Position numbers and translations under genes: made by a program. A model generated the notes under the pieces. The model did not search any database. It had not been told where the DNA came from and saw only the letters and a program-made list of their open reading frames with translations. Source: Bacteroidales bacterium (GTDB lineage Bacteria; Bacteroidota; Bacteroidia; Bacteroidales; CG2-30-32-10). Taken from it: a stretch of DNA of 64,000 nucleotides. The stretch is from NCBI GenBank assembly GCA_035353855.1, contig DAOQAK010000009.1:15777-79776 (forward strand), given 5' to 3'. Shown in pieces: positions 34,345 through 42,568 of this stretch. The first letter of the stretch is position 1, and every line of letters begins with the position of its first letter.

Positions 34345-36324
34345 ATGAAGCACTTGATAATGGGAACAGCCGGTCATGTTGATCATGGGAAAACTTCCCT
34401 GATAAAAGCTTTGACCAACATCGACTGCGATACACATAAGGAAGAAAAGAGAAGAGGCATTACCATTAATCTCGGTTTTTCATATTTGAATCTTCCTAAG
34501 GGCGAATCCATTGGTATTATTGATGTTCCGGGTCATAAGGATTTTATCAATACCATGGTTGGCGGTGCTTGCGGAATTGATTTTGTGTTGTTGGTCATTG
34601 CAGCCGATAGCGGCATCATGCCGCAAACCATCGAACATCTCAATATTATCAATGCATTGGGAATTAAAAAAGGAATTGTTGCGCTTACAAAAATCGATCT
34701 TGTTGATGAAGAACTGGCAGAAATTGCGAAATATGAAATCATGGAATTTCTCGAAAAAACTTCATTGAAAAATGCTTCTATTGTCGGTGTTTCTTCAGTT
34801 ACAGGTCAGGGGAAAGATGAATTGATTTCAGCCATAGAAAAAATAATTGCTGATGTTGAAGAAAAAGATAAAGGTGATTTATTTCGTTTGTATATTGATA
34901 GAATATTTAATGTAAAAGGTTTTGGCAATGTTGTTACAGGTTCGGTTTTAAACGGAAGTGTTGAAGTTGGCAGTGATGTTTTTCTTCTTCCCGGAAACTA
35001 TCCGAAATTGAGAGTGCGCTCAATAGAACGTCATGGAAATGCCGTGGAAAGGGTTGTTGCGGGCGACAGGGCTGCGATAAATCTTATTGGTTTGAAGAAA
35101 GAAGATTTTATTCGCGGAATGATCATCTCGAATAAATCATTAAAAGAAACAATGATGGTTGATGCCTGCATTTCATTGTTTGATGCGGAAGCAGAGTTAT
35201 CAACATGGTCGAACATCACGTTTCATACCGGCACTTTTGAATGCCAGGCGCGAATGCACATGCTTGATAAAGATTCGATAAAACAAAATGAAGAAGCAAT
35301 CGTACAGATTCATTTCACAAAACCAACGATTTTAGTTAATAAAGATAAATTCATTATCCGGAATTCTTCAGAAGATAAAACGCTTGGAGGTGGCTATATC
35401 ATTGATGTTTCACCGCTTCATCACAAAAAAAGAACACCAACGCTTATTGAAAGTTTGTCGCATCTTTCTACAAATATCCTGGATGAACACAGCATCAATA
35501 ATGTTATAAATATTGAATTAAAAAAAGAATTCAGGCCATTTGCTCCCGAAGAAATTGCGGAGCGTTTGCATATGATTACCGAGCAGGTAATTTTTGAAAT
35601 TCAGAATAAACCTTTTTCTTTCAAGGTATATAATTCCAATGAGTCACTCATTTTGATTGATAGTAATTACAACAATGCATTCAAAGAAAAAATTATTAAA
35701 GCTTTAAAAGAGTATCATAAGGAGAACCCTATATTTCCTGATGGTTTGGAGCCTAATGAAATTATTGGCAAACTTGGATTATCAAAAATTAAACTTGGAA
35801 AAACTTTTCTTGAACTGCTTTTATCCGAAATGGAAAAAGAAGGTTCAATCGAGAAAAATAAAAATACCTGGATTATAAAAGGACATCAGGCTTTGCTTGA
35901 TAATAAAGTAAAAGAAGAAATAAACTGGCTTGAGAATGAAATATTAAAATATGAACTTCAAAAACCGGTAATGTCGGAAATTGAAGAGAAGAGCGTTATC
36001 CAGAAAATTTCGAAACATGATTTGAAAATGTATTTATCTTATTTGATCAGAGAAGGGAAAATATATTTTTATAATAATGAAATTATTCATTCAAGCTTTG
36101 TAAATAAATTCAGAACACTTCTGTTGAAAGAGCTTGTCAATAAGGAAAACGGAATAGAAGTGAATGAATTCAAAACAAAGATGAATGCAACAAAACGTTT
36201 CTGCCTGTTGCTGGTTGATATTTTTGAAGCAGAAAAAATAATATCGAAAAAAGGTTTGGAAATAAACACTATCATCAATATTACAAAAGCAGGTGAAAAA
36301 AAATTAAATGAGAGTTTATCTTGA
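34345..36324 (+). CDS. selB: Selenocysteine-specific elongation factor SelB
   Basis: A GTPase that brings Sec-tRNA(Sec) to the ribosome at UGA codons with a SECIS hairpin. 659 residues. The G domain has AGHVDHGKTSL (G1, residues 8-18), DVPGHKDF (G3) and TKIDLV (G4). Beta-barrel domains 2-3 follow to about residue 350, then domain 4 of winged helices (about 390-655) that binds the SECIS RNA. The gene is followed by, and overlaps by 17 bases, the cysteine desulfurase-like gene, indicating one transcript. Confidence 0.96.
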   Translation: MKHLIMGTAGHVDHGKTSLIKALTNIDCDTHKEEKRRGITINLGFSYLNLPKGESIGIIDVPGHKDFINTMVGGACGIDFVLLVIAADSGIMPQTIEHLNIINALGIKKGIVALTKIDLVDEELAEIAKYEIMEFLEKTSLKNASIVGVSSVTGQGKDELISAIEKIIADVEEKDKGDLFRLYIDRIFNVKGFGNVVTGSVLNGSVEVGSDVFLLPGNYPKLRVRSIERHGNAVERVVAGDRAAINLIGLKKEDFIRGMIISNKSLKETMMVDACISLFDAEAELSTWSNITFHTGTFECQARMHMLDKDSIKQNEEAIVQIHFTKPTILVNKDKFIIRNSSEDKTLGGGYIIDVSPLHHKKRTPTLIESLSHLSTNILDEHSINNVINIELKKEFRPFAPEEIAERLHMITEQVIFEIQNKPFSFKVYNSNESLILIDSNYNNAFKEKIIKALKEYHKENPIFPDGLEPNEIIGKLGLSKIKLGKTFLELLLSEMEKEGSIEKNKNTWIIKGHQALLDNKVKEEINWLENEILKYELQKPVMSEIEEKSVIQKISKHDLKMYLSYLIREGKIYFYNNEIIHSSFVNKFRTLLLKELVNKENGIEVNEFKTKMNATKRFCLLLVDIFEAEKIISKKGLEINTIINITKAGEKKLNESLS

Positions 36325-37468
36325 TAATTCGGCAACTTCATGGTCAAAGCCATCGGGAGTGTTAAATGCAATTAACGACTACCTTAACGAATATGGCGCC
36401 AGTCCTGGTCGTTCAGGTCATCAGTTTGCATTAAGAGCAGCGCGTGAAGTTTTTGAAACACGTGAATTAATTGCCGGATTGTTTCATGCAAAATCTTCTG
36501 AAAGGGTTATTTTTTCAGCTAATGCTACACATGCGTTGAATATTGCATTGAAAGGGATTTTGAAAAAAGGCGATCATGTTATCATCAGTCACATGGAACA
36601 TAATTCGATGATACGACCTTTACGTTATTTGGAAAACCTTGGATTGATTGAGATAAGCATTGTTGATTGCGATGTGAGAGGTAACATAAATATAGAAAAA
36701 TTAAAAAACAGTTTTAAACCAAATACCAAACTTGTTGCTACTATTCATGGTTCAAATGTAGCCGGAACAGTTTTGCCAATAAATCAAATCGGTGAAATCT
36801 GCAAATCGAAAAAAGTGCTTTACCTGGTAGATGCGGCGCAGACTGCGGGTTTCGTGCCTATCGACATGCAAAAAGATAATATCGATATTCTTGCATTCAC
36901 CGGTCATAAAAAATTGTATGGCCCTCCGGGAATTGGCGGTCTGTGCATTAATGACGATATTGAAATTGATACTTTGATTCATGGTGGAACAGGAAGTAAA
37001 TCGGAAAACGAAACACATCCTGAATTTTATCCCGACAGACTGGAAGCCGGAACTGAAAATACTGTTGGTGTGGTAGGGCTAAAAGCAGGTATAGAATATA
37101 TTATTGAAAAAGGAATTGAAAATCTTCGAAAGAAACAATTACAATTAGTAAAATATTTTGTCAATCAGTTACAGGAAATAGATGAGATAATTTTTTACGG
37201 ACCCGATAGAAATGAAGAAAGATTACCATTGATTTCACTCAATATAAAAAATATTATTCCAAGTGACCTTGCTTATAAATTAGATAACGAATATGAAATT
37301 ATGGTGCGTGCCGGATTGCATTGTTCGCCGCTTGCACATAAGGCAATGGGAACATTCCCGCAAGGTACGGTACGGTTTAGTATCGGATGTTTTAATACCG
37401 AAAGAGAAATTGAATATACAGTTGATTCATTAAAGAAGATAATTTTTAAAAATAAAAAAGATAAATGA
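36308..37468 (+). CDS. Cysteine desulfurase family protein, selenium-cluster type
   Basis: 386-residue fold-type I PLP aminotransferase class V enzyme. Lys201 in AFTGHKKLYGPPG is the PLP lysine and Cys339 in RAGLHCSPLAHK is the likely persulfide or perselenide carrier. SPGRSGH (32-38) and VDAAQTAG are typical of the group often encoded with yedF and selD. It starts inside the end of selB. By context it may mobilise selenium from selenocysteine, or sulfur/selenium for SelD; the substrate is inferred, not proven. It differs clearly from SufS at 26554. Confidence 0.88.
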   Translation: MRVYLDNSATSWSKPSGVLNAINDYLNEYGASPGRSGHQFALRAAREVFETRELIAGLFHAKSSERVIFSANATHALNIALKGILKKGDHVIISHMEHNSMIRPLRYLENLGLIEISIVDCDVRGNINIEKLKNSFKPNTKLVATIHGSNVAGTVLPINQIGEICKSKKVLYLVDAAQTAGFVPIDMQKDNIDILAFTGHKKLYGPPGIGGLCINDDIEIDTLIHGGTGSKSENETHPEFYPDRLEAGTENTVGVVGLKAGIEYIIEKGIENLRKKQLQLVKYFVNQLQEIDEIIFYGPDRNEERLPLISLNIKNIIPSDLAYKLDNEYEIMVRAGLHCSPLAHKAMGTFPQGTVRFSIGCFNTEREIEYTVDSLKKIIFKNKKDK

Positions 37469-37518
37469 TTTAAAAACTTAACCATCATATTAGTTGCTGC
37501 AAGCTTTGCTAAAAAATA

Positions 37519-38005
37519 ACCGCAAAGTCCGCAATGAAAAATGCAAAGTTCACAAAGAAAAAAAATTAATTTAATATGACGGAAAACGAACTATCGAATA
37601 AAATAATCGGATTAGCTATGGAAGTCCATACTGCATTGGGTCCCGGATTATTGGAAAGTGCGTATAAAGAATGCTTGTATTATAAAATTGGACAATCGGG
37701 AATATTGGTTGAAAAAGAATAACCAATGCCATTAATTTTCGAGGAAATTAAATTAGATTGTGGTTATAGAATAGATTTATTGGTAGAGAAAAAATTAGTG
37801 ATAGAAATAAAAAGTGTGGAAGCATTGAATGATATTCATTTGGCTCAAACACTTACATATTTAAAAATAGGTAATTATAAATTAGGATTGTTGATAAATT
37901 TTAATGTTGTTCGCTTAAAGGCTGGAATTAAAAGAGTTGTAAATGGGCTTTAATCTTTGCGTTCGCCATGGCGAACTTTGCGAAAAACTTTGAGTTCTTT
38001 GCGGT
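37519..38005. mobile_element. GxxExxY element 3 (decayed gene plus inverted-repeat arms)
   Basis: Ends ACCGCAAAG (37519-37527) and CTTTGCGGT (37997-38005) are perfect complements. The left arm includes a second TGCAAAGTTC and the right arm has a mirrored one; a perfect 16-base palindrome GTTCGCCATGGCGAAC lies at 37961-37976. The only gene inside is the GxxExxY pseudogene. It separates the cysteine desulfurase gene from yedF. Confidence 0.65.
37576..37953 (+). pseudogene. GxxExxY family gene broken by one in-frame TAA
   Basis: Reading from ATG 37576 gives TENELSNKIIGLAMEVHTAL, then GPGLLESAYKECLYY with the motif GLLESAY. An ochre codon at 37720-37722 replaces a sense codon in VEKE-stop-PMPLIFEE. 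The frame is otherwise intact: CGYRIDLLVEKKLVIEIKSV (with D and E-x-K), LGLLINFNVVRLKAGIKRV, to the TAA at 37953. A single substitution (CAA or AAA to TAA) is enough. The downstream ATG at 37726 could give a short product without the N-terminal motif. Confidence 0.85.
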
Positions 38006-38065
38006 AAAATAACGGAGTAGTTTTAAATAAATGATAAAATACTTTAAAATAAAAAACAATAAGCT

Positions 38066-38674
38066 ATGAAAATAGTTGATGCAAAAGGAAAACTTTGTCC
38101 GGTTCCGATCATAATGACCAAGAAGGCTATTAATGAAATTAAAGAAAACGAGAGTTTAAAAATTTTAATTGATAATGAAACATCAGTAAAAAATGTAACA
38201 CGTTTTCTGGAAGAAAATGGAATGAAAGTTCATACCGAAAAGAAAGGAAATGTTTTTGAACTTACTGTTAATAAAACAGGCAACATTCCTGAAAGTGCCA
38301 ATGCTGAAGACTATTGCCAGGTTGAGGATGTGAAAGTTTCAAATTATGTTGTGTCCATTCAACGCAACAGGTTGGGCGATGGTGCAGAAGAATTGGGAAC
38401 CATTTTAATTAAAGGATTTATAAATACACTTCCTGAAATTGATGTAAAACCAAAAACTATTGTGTTTCTGAATTCCGGGATATTTCTGGCGTTGAAAGAT
38501 TCGCCGGTTTTGGAATCGTTGAAGAAACTAGAAAATTCAGGAGTTGAAATTCTTGCTTGCGGAACTTGTTTGGATTATTATAAAAAGAAAGAAGAGTTAG
38601 GAGTTGGAAAAATTTCGAATATGTATGATATCCTTGAAAGATTGAGTAAAGCAGGGAATGTGATTTATCCGTAA
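38066..38674 (+). CDS. yedF: YedF, sulfurtransferase-like selenium metabolism protein
   Basis: 202 residues. The N-terminal SirA/TusA-like domain has Cys11 in KLCPVPIIMTKKAI. The C-terminal half is a DsrE-like fold with EILACGTCLDYY, where two Cys may carry selenium or sulfur. This two-domain form is characteristic of YedF, which co-occurs with selD. It lies upstream of DUF3343 and selD and is probably in one operon with them. Biochemical role is not established; a carrier function is the accepted guess. Confidence 0.9.
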   Translation: MKIVDAKGKLCPVPIIMTKKAINEIKENESLKILIDNETSVKNVTRFLEENGMKVHTEKKGNVFELTVNKTGNIPESANAEDYCQVEDVKVSNYVVSIQRNRLGDGAEELGTILIKGFINTLPEIDVKPKTIVFLNSGIFLALKDSPVLESLKKLENSGVEILACGTCLDYYKKKEELGVGKISNMYDILERLSKAGNVIYP

Positions 38675-38684
38675 TTTATATTGA

Positions 38685-38906
38685 ATGAAAAATTTTATCC
38701 TGATATTTGAATCAATTCATCATGTTCTGAAAGCGGAAAAAATTCTGGCGACGAATAAAATCAGTTTTGATATTATTCCAACGCCAAAGGAATTTTCATC
38801 CGATTGCGGAATGTCAGTAAGGGTAAGCTTTTCAGAAGATATGGAAATGATAAAATCATTACTAAAGAAAAATAATTTGAATTTTAAGATTCATGAAAAA
38901 GAATAG
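38685..38906 (+). CDS. DUF3343, putative Se/S carrier-like protein
   Basis: 73 residues, the standard size of the family. ILIFESIHHVLKAEKIL and SFDIIPTPKEFSSDCGMSVR carry the pattern P-x-P-x-x-x-S-x-x-CG, with the Cys as candidate chalcogen carrier. It begins 10 bases after yedF and overlaps selD by 14 bases. Together these support a role in selenium delivery to SelD; this is inferred from gene neighbourhood. Confidence 0.88.
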   Translation: MKNFILIFESIHHVLKAEKILATNKISFDIIPTPKEFSSDCGMSVRVSFSEDMEMIKSLLKKNNLNFKIHEKE

Positions 38907-39945
38907 TCCGCTAAAGTTTGATTTGTTGAGTACTGTTGAATATGGCGGCTGCTCAGCCAAGTTGCCTGCTAAAGAACTTAGCAAAGCGCTTGCTGATTTG
39001 CCAAAAATCTCTGATAAAAATTTATTGGTCGATATTGAAACCCACGACGATGCCGGTGTTTATAAAATTAATGATGATTTGGCATTAATACAAACAACTG
39101 ATTTTTTCCCGCCTGTTTGCTCCGATGCTTACGAATTCGGACAGATTGCAGCAGCAAATGCGTTAAGCGATGTGTATGCAATGGGAGGCGAAGTGCTTAC
39201 CGTGCTTAATATTGTAATGTTTCCGGCAAAAGTACCTTTGGAAATTTTAAAAGAAATATTGAAAGGCGGAACCGATAAAATTATTGAAGCTGGCGGCGTA
39301 ATTATGGGCGGACATACTATTGTTGATGAAATTCCGAAATATGGATTGGCTGTTACAGGTAAAGTGCATCCCCAAAAAATAATTACCAATTCAGCAGCAA
39401 ACCCCGGTGATAAGCTTTTGCTCACGAAACCTTTAGGTGCTGGAATTATTCTTGCGGGAAAAAGAATTGGTGAAGTAAACGATGAAAATCATCAGGTTGT
39501 TTTGGAAAGTATGAAGCAGTTAAATAAAAATGCTTCGGAAATAATGCAGAAATATAATATTAAATGTGCAACTGATATTACCGGCTTTGGCTTGATTGGC
39601 CATGCTTTGAAGATGGCTCAGGGAAGTAATGTTACAATAAAAATTGATTCCAAAAAAGTTCCGGCATTTGCTCAATCTCTTGAATTGCTTGATATGGGAT
39701 GCATTCCGGGTGCATGTTTTCGAAATCTTGAATATGTTGAAAACGATTGTATGTTTGAAAAATCACTATCATATAATCATAAAATGCTTCTGCTTGATGC
39801 ACAAACATCAGGCGGAATGCTGATTTGCTGTCCTGATAATAATGTTGAACAAATGAGAAATGATTTAATTAGATCAGGATATCCAACAACATCAGTGATT
39901 GGAGAAGTTGTAAAAAAAGAAAATAAAAATATAATTGTATATTGA
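38893..39945 (+). CDS. selD: Selenide, water dikinase SelD (Cys form)
   Basis: Makes selenophosphate from selenide and ATP. 350 residues. The catalytic residue is Cys20, not Sec, in VEYGGCSAKLPAKEL, with the partner Lys23 at the normal C-x-x-K spacing. ATP-grasp features of the PurM-like fold are seen: DDAGVYKINDDLALIQTTDF and PVCSDAYEFGQIAAANALSD, then GGHTIVDEIPKYGLAVTG. ATDITGFGLIGHAL is conserved. Start overlaps DUF3343. Closes the core of the selenium cluster. Confidence 0.96.
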   Translation: MKKNSPLKFDLLSTVEYGGCSAKLPAKELSKALADLPKISDKNLLVDIETHDDAGVYKINDDLALIQTTDFFPPVCSDAYEFGQIAAANALSDVYAMGGEVLTVLNIVMFPAKVPLEILKEILKGGTDKIIEAGGVIMGGHTIVDEIPKYGLAVTGKVHPQKIITNSAANPGDKLLLTKPLGAGIILAGKRIGEVNDENHQVVLESMKQLNKNASEIMQKYNIKCATDITGFGLIGHALKMAQGSNVTIKIDSKKVPAFAQSLELLDMGCIPGACFRNLEYVENDCMFEKSLSYNHKMLLLDAQTSGGMLICCPDNNVEQMRNDLIRSGYPTTSVIGEVVKKENKNIIVY

Positions 39946-39961
39946 AATTATAAAATTGATT

Positions 39962-40016
39962 AGCCCCGACCTTTAGGTCGGGGAACAATATTAAAAATTA
40001 AAAGGGCTTTAGCCCA
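39962..40016. repeat. Interspersed palindromic repeat, second copy
   Basis: CCCCGACC-TTTA-GGTCGGGG hairpin at 39964-39983 and GGGCTTTAGCCC at 40004-40015. The same motifs occur at 17357-17448. It directly follows selD and could also act as a terminator-like structure, although no T-tract follows. Confidence 0.7.
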
Positions 40017-40389
40017 AATAAAAATAAAAAATAAAAATGTCGCACTCTATAAGTAAATACTGATTCATCAAAAGCACTGCAAGTAATTTGCAGCAGCATC
40101 AATATTTCAGGTGTCAATTGATATCTGGTGCTTCTATTGTGGGCATTGAGCTTTATGCTTTTTGTAAAGAAAAAAATATTATTTGTAATTTTTCAAAAGC
40201 TGAAAAATTTTCAGCATAACCTCTCTTTTTCTAATTCCTTATATTTTTTATTTCAATTAATTTTTTCTGAATTATTTTTCTTGCGAGGAATCGTGATACT
40301 CCTTGTCCTTCCTGCGTTTTATGAAAATAAATTAAAATCAATAAATAATCTCTTAAACAAATTAAGTATTAACCAAAAACAAAACTATT
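40017..40389. other. Intergenic region before the double-cubane reductase
   Basis: About 370 bases with no credible gene. It contains two short perfect hairpins, CTGCAA-gtaa-TTTGCAG around 40078-40094 and the 17-base palindrome GCTGAAAAATTTTCAGC at 40199-40215. A 92-codon open frame (40128-40406) is not accepted because it lacks family features and overlaps the next start. I see no clear promoter. Confidence 0.5.
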
Positions 40390-41667
40390 ATGGCAGATTA
40401 TCATGAAATGTGGGCAAGTCTGGGACTTGACCTCAAAACGCACGACATGGTTTTAGAAATCGTGGGCAAAGCTTATCAGGACATTTTTCTTTCGCAAAAG
40501 CACAGACCGAAAGGCATGTCCTATTTTGATTTCGTAATGAGCGAAATTCACGGATTACGTATAAAAGAAATCATGGATGCTAAAGCACAAGGCAGAAAAG
40601 TAGTTGGAACATTTTGTGTTTTTGTTCCCGAAGAATTAGTGCTGGCAGTAGATGCGGTCTGTATCGGACTTTGCGCTGGTGCTGAGTTAGGTTTCGAGGA
40701 AGCTGAAAAATTCCTACCACGAAATACATGTTCGCTTATAAAAGCTGCATTTGGATTTAAGCTCGCAAAGGTTTGTCCTTACATCGAAACAACAGATTTG
40801 ATTGTTGGAGAAAACACTTGCGATGGAAAGAAAAAAGCTTACGAAAGTTATAAAGATATCGTAGGAAATTTATATGTGATGGATTTACCGCAGATGAAAT
40901 CGCTTGAAGGACGCGCTCTTCTGAAAGCTGAATATAAAAAGTTTGCTCAGAAACTTGAACAAATGTCCGGCAAAAAAATTACGATAGAAAGTTTAAAGAA
41001 AGGAATTGAAATTGCAAATAACAAACGCAGAGCAATTCATCGATTGGCTTCGCTTCGCAGTGTTAATCCTGCACCAATATCAGGACTTGATGCATTGCTT
41101 GCTAACCAGGTATTTTTCTATGATGATCCTGAAAGATTCACGGCTTCTGTTAATACGATTTGCGATGAGCTTGATGCTCGTATCAGAGAAGGTGTAGGTA
41201 TTGCAGCTAAAGGCACACCAAGAATTCTTCTATCAGGTTGTCCTATGGCTGTACCTAATTGGAAATTGCCATACATCATCGAAACTTCAAACGCTGTTAT
41301 TGTTGGTGAAGAAATGTGTACAGGTGAACGAGGCACACAAAATCTTGTTAATATAAAAGGCAATACTGTTGATGAATTGCTTGATAATATTGTTGAACGA
41401 TATTTCCAGATTGATTGTGCTGTATTCACTCCAAATTCAGGTCGATTGGAACATGTAAAAGAAATGGTAAAAAAATATAAAGCTGAAGGAGTAATACATT
41501 ATGGGCTACAATTCTGCCAGCCTTATCAGATGGAAAGTAAAACTTTGGAAAAAGAACTGGAAAAAGCCGGTATTCCTGTATTGTTAATTGAAACCGATTA
41601 CAGTCAGGAAGACGCAGGTCAGTTGAAAACAAGAATTGAAGCTTTTATAGAAAGAATTAAAAAATAA
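40390..41667 (+). CDS. Double-cubane-cluster anaerobic reductase (2-hydroxyacyl-CoA dehydratase family)
   Basis: 425 residues. The family carries an unusual double-cubane [8Fe-9S] cluster and reduces small molecules at low potential. Here the Cys set is in GTFCVFVPEELV, CIGLCAGAEL, LPRNTCSLIKAAFGFKLAKV, KVCPYIETTDLIVGENTCDG and ILLSGCPMAVPNWK, then GEEMCTGERG. This spacing fits the stand-alone reductases rather than a hydroxyacyl-CoA dehydratase subunit, since no second subunit is present. The activator gene follows 98 bases downstream. Its substrate is unknown, and selenium context is intriguing but unproven. Confidence 0.88.
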   Translation: MADYHEMWASLGLDLKTHDMVLEIVGKAYQDIFLSQKHRPKGMSYFDFVMSEIHGLRIKEIMDAKAQGRKVVGTFCVFVPEELVLAVDAVCIGLCAGAELGFEEAEKFLPRNTCSLIKAAFGFKLAKVCPYIETTDLIVGENTCDGKKKAYESYKDIVGNLYVMDLPQMKSLEGRALLKAEYKKFAQKLEQMSGKKITIESLKKGIEIANNKRRAIHRLASLRSVNPAPISGLDALLANQVFFYDDPERFTASVNTICDELDARIREGVGIAAKGTPRILLSGCPMAVPNWKLPYIIETSNAVIVGEEMCTGERGTQNLVNIKGNTVDELLDNIVERYFQIDCAVFTPNSGRLEHVKEMVKKYKAEGVIHYGLQFCQPYQMESKTLEKELEKAGIPVLLIETDYSQEDAGQLKTRIEAFIERIKK

Positions 41668-41675
41668 TTAATTAA

Positions 41676-41758
41676 GGTTATAAAGGTATAGGGGTATAAA
41701 GGTATAAGTAAATATTTCCTGTATGCCCTTATACCATATACCTAATACCTAAATAAAA
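41676..41758. repeat. Inverted repeat of GGTATA-type motifs
   Basis: The left part carries AGGTATAGGGGTATAAAGG-like copies and the right part is a rough reverse complement (CCCTTATACCATATACC). It can form a hairpin between the reductase and its activator. It looks like a small interspersed element; no terminator T-tract is present, so co-transcription of the two genes remains possible. Confidence 0.5.
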
Positions 41759-41765
41759 AATTCAT

Positions 41766-42512
41766 ATGATTTCAGCAGGAATAGATATAGGTTCACGAAC
41801 AATAAAACTTGTTGTTGTTGAAGATGGAAAAATCAAAGTAGTAAGAAAATCAGAAAATTCTTTTGATACTATAAAAGTGTTTAATGAACTTTTAAAAGAT
41901 GTTTCTTATGATGCAATTACTTCAACAGGATATGGAAGACATTTTTTCGGTGAATATTTTAAATGCGAAATTATCAGTGAAATCAAGGCTTTTGCAATAG
42001 GAGCAAAAAATATTTTGCCTTCTTGCAAAACAATTCTTGATATTGGAGGACAGGATACAAAAGCAATATTGCTTGATGAAAAAGGTAAGTTGAAAAAATT
42101 TGAAATGAACGACAAATGTGCTGCAGGCACCGGGCGTTTCCTCGAAATCATGGCAATGGCATTGCGTTATAAATTGGATGAATTTGGCGATATGGCATTG
42201 ACAACAGATGAAACATCGAATGTAAATAGCATGTGTACTGTATTTGCAGAATCGGAAGTTGTATCGATGCTTGCACATGGCGCTGAAAGAACAAAAGTAG
42301 CAAGAGGAATACATCAATCAGTTGTAAACAGATCGGCTACACTGCTTAAAAGAGTAGGAATTGAAGATGATATTCTTTTTGCTGGTGGAGTAGCTTATAA
42401 TAATTGTATGTTGTATTTACTCGAACAACAATTACAGAAAAAAATTTTTGTTCCGAAAGACCCACAGATAATTGGAGCATTAGGCGCCGCTATGCATTGT
42501 AATTTAAATTAA
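41766..42512 (+). CDS. Acyl-CoA dehydratase activase-type ATPase (reductase activator)
   Basis: 248-residue ASKHA-fold ATPase that uses ATP to push electrons into 2-hydroxyacyl-CoA dehydratase family enzymes. The nucleotide site has AGIDIGSRTIKLVVVE (4-19) and DIGGQDTKAI (92-101). Cys118 (KCAAGTGRFLE) and Cys157 (MCTVFAESEV), 39 residues apart, are the two ligands that bind a [4Fe-4S] between two subunits. FAGGVAYNNCM is also conserved. It pairs with the reductase upstream. A strong terminator follows. Confidence 0.93.
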   Translation: MISAGIDIGSRTIKLVVVEDGKIKVVRKSENSFDTIKVFNELLKDVSYDAITSTGYGRHFFGEYFKCEIISEIKAFAIGAKNILPSCKTILDIGGQDTKAILLDEKGKLKKFEMNDKCAAGTGRFLEIMAMALRYKLDEFGDMALTTDETSNVNSMCTVFAESEVVSMLAHGAERTKVARGIHQSVVNRSATLLKRVGIEDDILFAGGVAYNNCMLYLLEQQLQKKIFVPKDPQIIGALGAAMHCNLN

Positions 42513-42536
42513 AAATAATAAGCGTGGATTTGTTAT

Positions 42537-42567
42537 AAAAAAAACGCATGACTTTTGTCATGCGTTT
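42537..42567. terminator. Bidirectional terminator
   Basis: AAACGCATGAC-tttt-GTCATGCGTTT, an 11-bp perfect stem, with A-run on the left and T-rich right flank. It closes the activase gene and lies at the 3' end of the oppositely oriented tRNA. Confidence 0.85.
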
Positions 42568-42568
42568 G

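Noticed and set aside
37720..37722. Stop in the GxxExxY gene as a selenocysteine codon
   Set aside because: The codon is TAA; tRNA-Sec reads only UGA.
38893..39945. SelD as a selenoprotein
   Set aside because: The catalytic position is a plain Cys codon (Cys20); no in-frame UGA is present.
40128..40406. 92-codon open frame before the reductase
   Set aside because: It overlaps the start of a certain gene, is built of low-complexity hydrophobic residues from AT-rich DNA and matches no family.
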